A stretch of DNA of 64,000 nucleotides. It comes from Amaurobius ferox. Lineage: Eukaryota; Arthropoda; Arachnida; Araneae; Amaurobiidae. The stretch lies in the NCBI GenBank assembly GCA_951213105.1, contig OX578137.1, positions 73,714,604-73,778,603 of the forward strand, given 5' to 3'. This document shows positions 1 through 8,892 of this stretch, piece by piece. Position numbers and translations under genes: made by a program. Every line of letters begins with the position of its first letter. Position 1 is the stretch's first letter. Under the pieces are notes generated by a model, which made no database searches, was not told the DNA's origin, and saw nothing but the letters and a program-made list of their open reading frames with translations.

Positions 1-78
1 CTTTGTTTGCCGTTCTAGGCACCATAAATACTCAAATAAAAGTGTCTCATGTAAGAACAATTTCTGGTCTCACAGGTA

Positions 79-179
79 TCAATTGAAATATTGAAATATT
101 TTTTCAAGTATTGTATCGATTGAAATATTGAAATATTTTTACAAGTATGGCATCGATTGAAAAATAAATTTCAAGTCCT
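79..179. repeat. 37-bp tandem repeat, about 2.7 copies
   Basis: Units begin at about 79, 116 and 153. Each reads ATCRATTGAAATATTGAAAT and continues into a TTTT-ACAAGTAT stretch; the third unit is partial and diverged. It has no coding content. It is a simple local tandem duplication in AT-rich DNA. Confidence 0.85.
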
Positions 180-447
180 TTAAATTAAAGGGTAACACGC
201 TATACTTGTCAACATTTGGACTCATGATACCGATGCTTCGAAATGTTTCTTGTAAATTTGAAAAAAAAGGCACTAAAATTGCATTCTGGTATGAAAAGGT
301 CACAATTGGTCACACTCTAGTTAATTTTTATGACAGGAATTTGCTTTTTTCTCAGTGGTATAAAGATGATTTCTATAAGGGCTCTAACACTACTTTTCTT
401 ATGCATACAATTGCGCACACATAAAACTATATTTCACAATGAGCATA

Positions 448-541
448 CAGGGTAGGATCAAAAAGTTCAAATACTGTGCTGATATCTCCAACCCTGATTG
501 AAGATGCCAGCACAGTCTCCTAACATTTTGATCCTACCTTG
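448..541. mobile_element. 94-bp MITE with TA target duplication
   Basis: The ends are a 16-bp terminal inverted repeat, CAGGGTAGGATCAAAA on the left and CAAGGTAGGATCAAAA (reverse complement of the right end), matching at 15 of 16 positions. TA dinucleotides flank it at 446-447 and 542-543, the duplication made by Tc1/mariner-superfamily transposases. A second short inverted pair (ACTGTGCTG near 473 and CAGCACAGT near 509) lies inside, so the whole element can fold on itself. It has no coding capacity and must have been mobilised in trans. The partner transposase is not identifiable in this window. Confidence 0.75.
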
Positions 542-543
542 TA

Positions 544-1305
544 CAATAAATATATTATTTATACTTTTGATAGCGCGTAAGCGGTTTGAATGTATTTTTA
601 GTTGCGTTGAAACAACATTAATTGAAAACCGTATTAACATCTGTGCGTTAAAATATATTGATAAATGCTGAAATATAGGAGATTAGATGGACTTCCATTT
701 GACGCATGTCCTACAGTTAAAAAAACAATATAATTGTCTCACATGTTAAAAATTTAAGCATGAATTCTACTGTTCAAGGTCCCTATCACATTGAATTAAG
801 CTTATTCCATATATGGGATTTTATTTGGTATAATTCAAGTAAGCTAAATATTTACTCGCAGAATCCAGCGATATATTGTATTACCACATCGTGGATTCAC
901 ACTCCAGACGCAGCAATCTAAATCAGCGAAATAGTTTTATATTTTACGCTATTTAGAATAAAATTTTAGTTAAGTGATCAATAAATGCATTACGAGAAAG
1001 CAAATTACAATGTTCCCCAAAATAATCTTTACATACATAAAAATAATGATATGTTATAAAATGCCGAACAATTTTGATTCATTTTTCAGAAAAATGTGAA
1101 AAAAGCAAACCTAATATAATAATCCAATCCAATTTGATCAAGCTGTTTCTGATATGCAAATAATGGCGTTACGTCATCTAATAATGGCGCAAATGCTGTG
1201 CACGAAGTATGATTATCTGCGAACTTTTGCAATTCAGGATTTGATCTCGCTGTTTATCAACTCAAAATAGTTTTTAATGCTCCGCAGTCTCATTTGGAAA
1301 ATCTT
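544..1305. other. AT-rich sequence with no recognisable feature
   Basis: No gene, repeat or RNA was recognised here. The right part probably holds the degraded 5' end of the Tc1 element whose coding remnant starts near 1310, but I could not identify its terminal inverted repeat. Confidence 0.5.
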
Positions 1306-1309
1306 TGAT

Positions 1310-2100
1310 GTGACGAGGACTCGGCAGTTTAGAGACTGGGCAAACATTGATGTAAGTGGAGATATGGTTGACTGTTTCACGATAAACTGTCTCTACCCTC
1401 TGGAAACAAGACTCTAGAACTGTTGCTAAGGATCCTGGAAAAGCCTGTTGAAGAATAACAACTGTTTTCCAAGATAGTTATCTGTCCATAACTGTCCGTC
1501 GCAACAGGGAGACATCTGCTAGGTAGCTAAGTTTAGAGCTTGCAGACGCCGCTGGAACTTTAGTATCGGATAAACTGTATACAGAATTCTTTAAAAGAAA
1601 GGATTTTATGTCAGAAAACCAATGGTGTGTGTTTCACTGACTTCACATAATAAGAGAGTCCGCCTGAATTGGTGAAGATTAAGTTACACCAATGTGCCGG
1701 TGTAGATTTCAGTGACGAGTCAAGGTTCAGTTTAACCTCTGATTCTATAAGCGTTTATAAGTGGGGTGAGCCAGGAACTTGATATCTTCCCACCAATAGC
1801 AAGAAATATGACCGTTAAAGTGTTTTAGATCTGATGGTATGAGGAGGCATAATAATCAAAGGCATCCCTGCACGCTTTTACCAGAGGGTCTATGTCTGTC
1901 CAGATATAACTAGATGAAGTTTTAGAATACAACGTAAGACTCTTTAGATGTGCATATGAATATGTTACGAATCGCAATGCCTTGATGACCGCATTTCTGG
2001 AGGAGTGGAACTTTCTGCATTAAACTCTAACTAACCACCTTATAGAGAACATGAAATTGCGTTGTGATGTTTATACGGAGATATCGTATTGCTAGGAGAG
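1310..2100 (+). pseudogene. Tc1-like transposase pseudogene (DDE), heavily decayed
   Basis: Reading all three forward frames recovers the usual order of a Tc1 transposase. A DSYLSITVRRNRETSAR segment near 1470-1525 corresponds to the conserved EDRYI-type linker after the helix-turn-helix domains. An ELADAAGTLVSDKLYTEFFK segment follows (about 1535-1600), then RVRLNW. The catalytic-domain start VDFSDESRFSLTSD carries the first Asp at 1714-1716, followed by YKWGEPGT. A MV*GGI segment near 1835 is the family MVWGGI motif with Trp changed to stop. The C-terminal LMTAFLEEWN and NHLIENMKLRCDV segments (about 1985-2065) match the family tail. Several frameshifts and stops are present, so the gene is dead. 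In an intact element this enzyme cuts and pastes at TA sites. Confidence 0.82.
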
Positions 2101-2104
2101 ATCA

Positions 2105-2490
2105 AATTACCTATTAATGTCAAAAGTTTGTATTTGTTTCCAAGCTACTTAATTTTTCTAAAATGTCCTTGTCGCATATTATTTCAATTTTAATTGTTTC
2201 ATAATTAATTATGTATCGTATTCACTCATATTCAAATTTTTAGTTTATATTTACGTGTTCCTATGCTATGTATTATCCAAAAAGATGTTATTCAATTATA
2301 TTGATCAGTTGTTGGGATTTTGTGAATGTGCAGACAATTTTGGCTACCGATATAGCATGGACTGTAAATGTCAATATGACTATAAAGATGCCCAAACGAT
2401 GACTCGGAAATTTGTAACATAGTACGTGAAAGGACGAATTTGACATAACAATATACGGATGTTAATATATCACGTTTAATGTTGGAACGG
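2105..2490. other. Unannotated AT-rich spacer
   Basis: This stretch lies between the Tc1 remnant and the SINE. No motif, repeat or open frame worth reporting was seen. It may include the eroded 3' end of the Tc1 element. Confidence 0.5.
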
Positions 2491-2750
2491 GTCGACGCGG
2501 TGGTCAAGCGGTTAAGGGCAGGAGTTTCCTTGTGATCGCTCGGTTGCCGTGTTGTGGGTTCGAGTCCCACCTGCGGACATGGATGTTGTGATGTTGGGCT
2601 AGGAGATGTTCCGACCCCCACTGGTGCGCTGGGGCAACGTCATGTGACGGCTAACAAGGTCACGGCTCTGGCCATTGTTTAGGAGACATTGACTGTTGTC
2701 ACATCGGGAATTCCGAGGGCATCAGAAGTCACAACGCATTCCCGCCCGAC
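2491..2750 (+). mobile_element. tRNA-derived SINE, class-II tRNA head (copy 1)
   Basis: The first ~90 bases look like a tRNA of the Ser/Leu class. There is an A-box-like GTGGTCAAGCGGTTAAGGG, a long variable-arm region, and a clear B box in GGGTTCGAGTCCC, then CACCTGCGGACA resembling an acceptor 3' strand. A body follows (ATGTTGTGATGTTGGGCTA, then CACTGGTGCGCTG and GGCAACGTCATGTGACGGCT). The same head and body recur at 13257 and, 5'-truncated, at 30101. This is therefore a RNA polymerase III-driven SINE and not a tRNA gene. Its 3' limit is uncertain because similarity to the 13257 copy fades after GACATTGACTGT near 2695. Confidence 0.85.
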
Positions 2751-2879
2751 ACGGCTGATCGAGAAAGTCTAACTTTTTCAGAGAAATTTCTATTACCCAG
2801 GTTCTAAACACACCTCCCGTCAATTGGAAGAATTCCAATTGATGACCTGCGAAAAACCCAACCAAAATCCAAAATAAAC

Positions 2880-3265
2880 AGGGAAAATACCTTTACCTTT
2901 AAGAACTCATCCAAAGCTGAAAAACACATGAATCAACACAAATAAAAACACAATTTAAATTCAAATCTAAAATGTATTAATTATTTAAGAAGTGGAGTTA
3001 GCATATCAAATACAATTTCTGAATTAATAACTTGAAACCACTGGACCTCTTCTACCAAAAATCATCGGCTCTTTGCCGGAAATTAAATATCAATTCAATA
3101 AATCATTAATACATATTAATACACATATTCAATCATATTAACTTTGGTATGGTCATGGAGAGGAAGACACACTCGAGGAACGCTTAAGGCTTAATTATCA
3201 ATTTAATTCAATTATTTTACTTCATCGAATTAATTTAGTAGCAATTAGCTCAGAAGATCTTGAGA
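2880..3265. other. AT-rich spacer, nothing recognised
   Basis: There are no motifs, repeats or convincing open frames. It separates the SINE from the GC-rich island. Confidence 0.5.
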
Positions 3266-3269
3266 ATCA

Positions 3270-4000
3270 TCAGGAGATTCAGTTCGCCGGAACACCAGAC
3301 AGTCGATGCAGCAGCCTCCAATTACCGAAAAGGGGTCGCTTACCTCCATATCAGGAAGGACTCAGAATGGTTGAAGTCATCACATCCGCTAGAGTTCCCT
3401 CGGGGAGAAATCTTCCCCGGCCAAAGAGAGGTGGCAGGCGGCAATTAGCATACAAGCAACGACCCGCACAGGGCTGAGGCTTCATCTCGGACTTCAATCG
3501 AAGCGGTCTCCAGGCATCCGGAACAGGAGGTTCCCGGACGGTCAACGGCGGCAGCAAGCGTCGAGGCTCGGCATCAGCGAAGTCCCAGTCAATGTAGTGG
3601 CGATGGTAGCGGCAGTGGCATCTCTCCCGACCCCCACAACACGGTAACTCAACCTGAGGGTTAGGTCCCGAGCCGACGTGGGTTCGACGATGTTTTCCAG
3701 GGAGTGAGCCCCGAAACAAGAATCACTCAGCTTTTAAACATTCCGGGTGGATCCAGGACCCGGCCAATTAAAAATATCAAGGGGCTCACATCTTCACTTT
3801 TCTTCCAATCCAAAATTGCTTCCATTTCAAATACATCCAGGGATCCGCCCCTTCCAACGACAAATTCTCAAGGTACGTGCAGAACCACACGAAATCCAGC
3901 ACAAGATTGCATCACCCAACAAAGCGAAAAAACATGGAGACAGCCGTCTCCGCCAGCAAACAAGTGCGACCTTGAGCGACGTACGTTGTTCCTCGAGTGT
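3270..4000. other. GC-rich island of unknown origin
   Basis: Base composition rises sharply against the AT-rich background, with many CpG, CGGCGG and CCGG tracts between about 3280 and 3990. Overlapping open frames occur on both strands (for example minus 3351-3719 and plus 3704-4087), but none has a motif I recognise and they look compositional. The next sequence, 4183-4262, is a 3' tail also found on the SINE at 13257, so the island may be the body of a longer retroelement ending there. A host exon or CpG-island promoter cannot be excluded. Confidence 0.45.
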
Positions 4001-4182
4001 GAAAGAATTATTATGAAATTAAAATGGCCACAATTCAATACAGATTTCGATACGTTTAAATATGCTAAAATATATACAATGACATGAGGCTTCCAGGACA
4101 CAGATTAATTAAATATTAATATAAAAGTTTAAAAGGTACTGTAATTATATAATTTACAAGGGAGTGACGAATTCCGTCTCGA

Positions 4183-4262
4183 CACTGTTCATGTTGTATG
4201 TTCGGGATATGTATTATGTTTGTATATAATGTATGTCCTATTCTCTGTCATTTGAAAAAAAT
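4183..4262 (+). repeat. Retroelement 3' tail shared with SINE copy 2
   Basis: The sequence TGTTCGGGATATTTATTCCG at about 13472 has its counterpart here (TGTTCGGGATATGTATTATG). It is followed in both places by a GTTTGTATAATG-type run and by TATTCTCTGTCATTTGAAAAA ending in an A-rich stretch. At 13257-13545 this tail sits directly behind a tRNA-like SINE head. Here it follows unrelated sequence. A shared 3' end on two unlike bodies is the classical signature of a SINE borrowing the tail of a LINE. Confidence 0.6.
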
Positions 4263-4264
4263 GT

Positions 4265-4705
4265 TAGAACGGTAATGTTTAGAACGATCCAAGCTGGCGT
4301 TCTAAGTTTCTGTTAATCATTTAGAATAAAAAATTACATATAAAATGATTACCTATTTAACATTATTTGGTGTACTGATTTTTATAAAATTATTCGAAAA
4401 TTTATTCGAGTCTTCGATCGTTTAATCACGTTTAAATTTAATAGTTTTGAAGTGTTCATGGATTGGAATGATTGCACTAAATTACTTCGAAACTTCCATT
4501 CGTTTGTGAAATATCACATTCACAGACTCACGGACACACACACTAGCCAACACATACACACACACGCATACATTACCTCAAAACGTTTGATTCAAATACA
4601 GCGATTTTTGAAGCCTGTTCTTCCATTGAAAATTTGAATTTGAATTTCCGATCCCATTACAGTACTTTTCATATATATTATACTAAGTATGTAGGGAAAG
4701 TAACA
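4265..4705 (-). repeat. HC repeat, copy 1 (reverse orientation)
   Basis: Read on the minus strand this starts with the family palindrome (TTACTTTCCCTACATACTTA through GAAAAGTA, about 4665-4705). A TCGGAAATTCAAATTCAAAT segment follows, then a GTGTGT-rich tract (4525-4565 on plus as CACACA), then the GTAATTTTTTATTCTAAATG and TAGAAC segments that also occur in the copies at 20694 and 56318. The 3' hairpin end seen in other copies is missing. It lies directly against the retroelement tail ending at 4262. Confidence 0.7.
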
Positions 4706-5401
4706 AATAAGAAATTCAAATTGAAACGTAAAATACCAAATAAAATCAAATTTGAAGTTTCACGCCGAATCTAATTAACTTAGTACAAATGCTGTCTCTC
4801 TATGTGTTTAGATGTTTGTATCATAATCAATGAAACTTAGTCCGTATATATATAATCCAATTTATGCTAAAATATTTAAATCAAATTGGCGCGTTCATTA
4901 GCATTCTTTTCAACAAGCTTTGAAGAAATAATTGGAAATAAGTAATTTATTTTCAAACTGAATCTCGTTAAACCGGTTCAAAAATATTTAAATCGATTTA
5001 ACGAGATGCTGAACTTTTGACTCTGATTCCATTAATTATCCCTGAATAATATTAGCAACTAAAGACTTTTATTTCAGACATTTTATGAACTTTAAAATGC
5101 ATCTGATAGCAGAAATTCAATATACAACATTATCACGTGATAATATAATAAAATATTCATGTTTTATAGATGATTATGTAATACAGTATTTCAAGGAAAT
5201 GTGAAGAATGCAAAAGAATTTGTTCTTTAGCTATCCATATTATTTATATAATACCATTTAAGATAAATTTATGATGCACCATAATATTCGTATTAAAGTG
5301 CCATACGAATAATATAAAAACAGAAATTAAGATTGAAATTTAAAAAAAAATCTGATTTCATTGTAAAATTTCAGAAAAATATCCAGACTTTCAGAAATAA
5401 A

Positions 5402-5404
<3 letters not shown>
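4706..5404. other. AT-rich spacer, nothing recognised
   Basis: No coding or repeat feature was identified before the (TA)n tract. Confidence 0.5.

Positions 5405-5476
<72 letters not shown>
5405..5476. repeat. (TA)n microsatellite, about 36 units
   Basis: An uninterrupted run of alternating T and A. In all frames it translates to Tyr-Ile repeats, so open frames across it are artefacts. Confidence 0.98.
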
Positions 5477-5478
<2 letters not shown>

Positions 5479-6570
5479 GCGAAAGTTCAGAACACAAATT
5501 TGTCAACTAGAAATAATTCAAATATTTGTTCTAAAATATACTTCAGCAATAATACATAAAATAAACAAAATTTTGTAAATACATCATAAATACGAAAATT
5601 AACTTCACAAGCAAATAAAAGAGCGACCTCACTTACTCAATTCAAGTCGGCAACTGAGATTGACACACATGGTTGAAGGTAGGAGAAAAGAAGTTGCTAA
5701 CGCCGCAGAGAGAAATTAAAAAGCAGAAAACTAAACGGCAGAGTGGAAATCACAAACAGCCGAAACCATAGAGGAGAGAAAGAAGGAATAAGACGGTAAG
5801 AAAACGAATCGAAGTTGTGTTTTAAGATGAAAAAGATGATCAGAGCACTTAATTGACATCAAGGTAGACTGACATCAGCACATTATCTAAATCGTGTTAC
5901 CACCCGGTTACCATTTTGGGCAATGTAAAAAATACCACACTTTTAAAAAATCCTATAAAAGTTCCAGCGATTAGGAATTTCTTTACTATCCTTAAAATTA
6001 GTAAATCTAAACTTAATAATTGACTTGAACACAATATTGTAACTGGAATTTTTAATGATTTTACCAATCTTCTGTAAAAAACGGTAAAATGATCTTACTG
6101 GTAAATAGTAAATGATAAATTAGTGTGTATGGATATCGCAATTTAATGTCGTAAATATTTGTTTTCAAATAACTTTACTATAATCCAATTGAAATAATGT
6201 CTAAGTGGGGAGTTGGCCCTTTCGAGGTCAAAAATTGTTGTTTATAGTGGAGTATTAAAAATTTTATGGCGCCGTCATTATTTCTTCAAGAGAAATCACA
6301 TTTCTAGTGTGATTTGTCTTTTCTTTATCTATTAGTATAAAGAAATACCACACTTAATAAAAGTTTGGTAGGAAAATATGTTTTCGTGATAGATTGCTTG
6401 ATATTTTTTGAAAATGTGTCTTGCTATATATATTCTGAGCGCAGGATCCTGTGAAAACAACGGCAGATTCATTAAGAATTTTTAATATAACATCTTGTGT
6501 TTATGTTTTAACACCTACATGAAATTATATTGAAGTTGGCAAAATGGTAAATATTAACCTTTTTCTTACG
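5477..6570. other. AT-rich spacer with a purine-rich stretch
   Basis: A purine-rich part (about 5680-5810, AGAGAGAAA-type) stands out. No gene or known repeat was recognised. The sequence from 5880 to 6560 shows nothing reportable. Confidence 0.45.
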
Positions 6571-6574
6571 GGTG

Positions 6575-6830
6575 GTACGGCGCCTATCCCAAACGAAGAA
6601 CCTTTCAAAAAGATATACCCTATTTGATATATCCTATCCCAAACAGTTCGATCCCCCTTTGCAGGCATTGGCGTTCATGGACGCCAATGTCTGCAAAGGG
6701 CAATACCTGCAAAAGGCAATGCCTGCAATAGGACGCCAATGTCTGCAAAGGGGGATAGAACTGTTTTGAATAGGGTATGTCAAATACCGGTCTTTTTTAG
6801 AGGTTCTTCGTTTGGGATTGACGCTGAAGC
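6575..6830. mobile_element. Foldback element with ~105-bp arms and nested palindromes
   Basis: The left arm starts CGGCGCCTATCCCAAACGAA at about 6579. The right arm, read in reverse complement from about 6825, starts CAGCGTCAATCCCAAACGAA. The two remain similar through AGAACCT, a diverged AT segment, CAGTTCKATCCCCCTTTGCA and CATTGGCGT. The centre adds a smaller palindrome with CAGGCATTGGCGT opposing ACGCCAATGTCTG, plus repeated TGCAGGCATTG/TGCAGACATTG words. The two strands therefore encode look-alike open frames (plus 6572-6769, minus 6634-6840), which are structural by-products. It resembles a non-autonomous foldback DNA transposon. No target duplication was identified with confidence. Confidence 0.75.
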
Positions 6831-7148
6831 AAAAGGTCAAGGTAGTTTTGCTATTGAATACTAAAATGTTAAAATATTTTGTACATTTTATTTAATAAAA
6901 ATTTGTTGACAGATATTTATTTTGAATTTTTAATATATCAATTTAGCATTCTGCGATAGCATGCTAGATTTTAAGATTGTAAATTAATTAGTTTTGATCC
7001 TATAATGTTCGCAGTCAAGTCAGGGAAATTTGTTTGTATTTTCCTTCACACAAATTTTAATATAAAACACGATATGAATCCAATATTATTATAATTATTT
7101 TTTTTAATATTTTAACAATATAATTCATAAATAAGGAAAATATATAAG

Positions 7149-7149
<1 letters not shown>

Positions 7150-7201
<52 letters not shown>
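7150..7201. repeat. (TA)n microsatellite, about 26 units
   Basis: An uninterrupted TA run lying directly before the start of the LG repeat copy 1. Confidence 0.97.
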
Positions 7202-7202
<1 letters not shown>

Positions 7203-8860
7203 CTAAGTACGGTAACTATAATATAGAGGAACATAACATTCCCAATTATGTGTAAATTCTTATTGTATTGTAAATGGCTTTGTAATTCAAAATATTCTAC
7301 TAAAATATTTAATTTAAGTCTTCTAAAAGTATATATAAGAATCTTTGTGCTCGATATAGAAAACTAACTTCACAGGCAGATCTGAAGGATAAAGCATCCT
7401 GGTCCAGTTTGTAAACAAATCTAGAAAATCGTACTTAATTATGCAAAATACTGAATAGTCATTGATTCAGTGTCATTTTGATAAATTTAGCGTCATATTA
7501 TTAATTTGGCGGTATTTTCGCCAATTTAGCGAAATTTTTAAAAACCGCCAAATTTATTGGCATATGGGATTGTAAAATTGACAGTCCTACTTGACGACAA
7601 ATTGACGAAACATCATCACAATACTATCTTCTAACAAAACACAATTAATTTCATTTATTTAGCGCAATTTTATCAATTTCAAGATATTTTTATGGATTTA
7701 CAAATATTTTACCAATTTTGTGACATTTTAAAAATTCGCTAAATGAGTTACTAAGTAGGACGCTTCTTTGGACTGGCAGACAAATGCTACCGAGACTTAA
7801 TTTCAGTACTCTCTTCTAACAAAACAAAATTTATTTCATTGTTTAACGTCGTTTTTATCAATTTGGAGACATTTCAGTCAATTTTGCAACGTTTAAGAAA
7901 AATTGCCAAGTTATCGATATCCCGCCAAATTCGTAGATCTGAATTTGCAGATCTGAAGAATAAAACATCCTGATCCCGTTTGTATATCTAAATGAAAACA
8001 ATTAAATTGCATTAGAAGATATACCCGTTCTACTTTTATTCTTTTTCAGCAATCGGCTAAATGAATTTATTGGCTAAACACATTAAATGAGTTTATTGGC
8101 TAAACACATTAAATGAGTTTATTGGCTAAACACATTAAATGAGTTTATTGGCTAAACACATTAAATGAGTTTATTGGCTAAACACAATAAATTTGAAGAC
8201 TCTTCGCCAAAATAAATGAAAGTGATGTACGCAGTCCGCAATTAATATAATTAAAAGGAAAATCAAACCTTTCATTGATAAGATATAATTTTACATCCAT
8301 GTATTTATTATTCAAATCGAGAAAACAGCAATAAAAATTTACAAACGCATTTGATTTAATTGCATTGCTGGGCAACATGATATAAGAAAGAACCTTCCTC
8401 ATAAAATGCTGATAATTAAATAATCATTTTGATTTCGTAACACTTTTCAGTGTTGAGTAAGGGCTTGTGAAAAAAAAAAAAGACCTTCGTGATAGTTTTC
8501 ATTTGAATTCATGTGTCAAACCTGGGATTTTCAAAACCAACTGTTTAGCGCAATAAACTCTCACCAAACTGAGATATAGAGTTTTAATTCATTTAGACGT
8601 TTTAAATCAGCGATTTCCTACATTTTTTGTTTGGAGGAACCAGGAAATTACAGAGCAGAACTCTTAGGAAAAATTTTCGTTTTTCATTAATATCACAACA
8701 TCCCCTGGCCTTAGAAACTCGAAATATAGACTAAATCTTAAGTGGAGATAATTCAAAGCTGCCCACAGAATTTCATTAAATTCGGTTCAGCCGTTCTCCC
8801 GTGATGGTGAGACAAACAGACAGATTTTATATATTCAAGTTTAAAGAATTCGCCTCCCTC
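7202..8860 (+). repeat. LG dispersed repeat, copy 1 (about 1.65 kb)
   Basis: This segment is collinear with parts of 19085-19990 and 22190-23760. Shared landmarks are a CAGATCTGAAGGATAAA-type block (7377), runs of TTGGCGNNATTTTCGCCAAT (7500-7560), AAAACACAATTAATTTCATT (7637), AGATATACCCGTTCTAC (8017), ATTATTCAAATCG (8305), GGAGGAACCAGG (8631) and a 3' part reading TTCAGCCGTTCTCCCGTGAT then GAGACAAACAGACAGA. The last motif resembles 3' ends of arthropod non-LTR elements. No reverse transcriptase reading frame was seen, so this is a non-autonomous or very decayed repeat. Confidence 0.75.
8052..8190. repeat. 26-bp tandem repeat, about 5 copies
   Basis: The unit TTGGCTAAACACATTAAATG plus AGTTTA repeats almost perfectly from about 8060 to 8180, inside LG copy 1. 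The copy at 22880 has only about two diverged units (GACTAAACAGAATGTATGAG), so the expansion is specific to this copy. Confidence 0.92.
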
Positions 8861-8892
8861 CTCTTTAATCGTTTTTTATTTTAACCTGAGCG

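Noticed and set aside
2491..2580. Functional tRNA-Ser or tRNA-Leu gene (also at 13257 and 44930)
   Set aside because: Heads are followed by conserved SINE bodies and tails, occur in several copies, and the cloverleafs are imperfect.
3351..3719. 122-residue minus-strand open frame in the GC-rich island
   Set aside because: No recognisable motif; open frames occur on both strands, as expected from base composition.
5333..5578. Tyr-Ile repeat open frames here and at 33124, 45845, 45872, 46158, 46211, 49160, 49191
   Set aside because: They are translations of (TA)n microsatellites on either strand and carry no coding signal.
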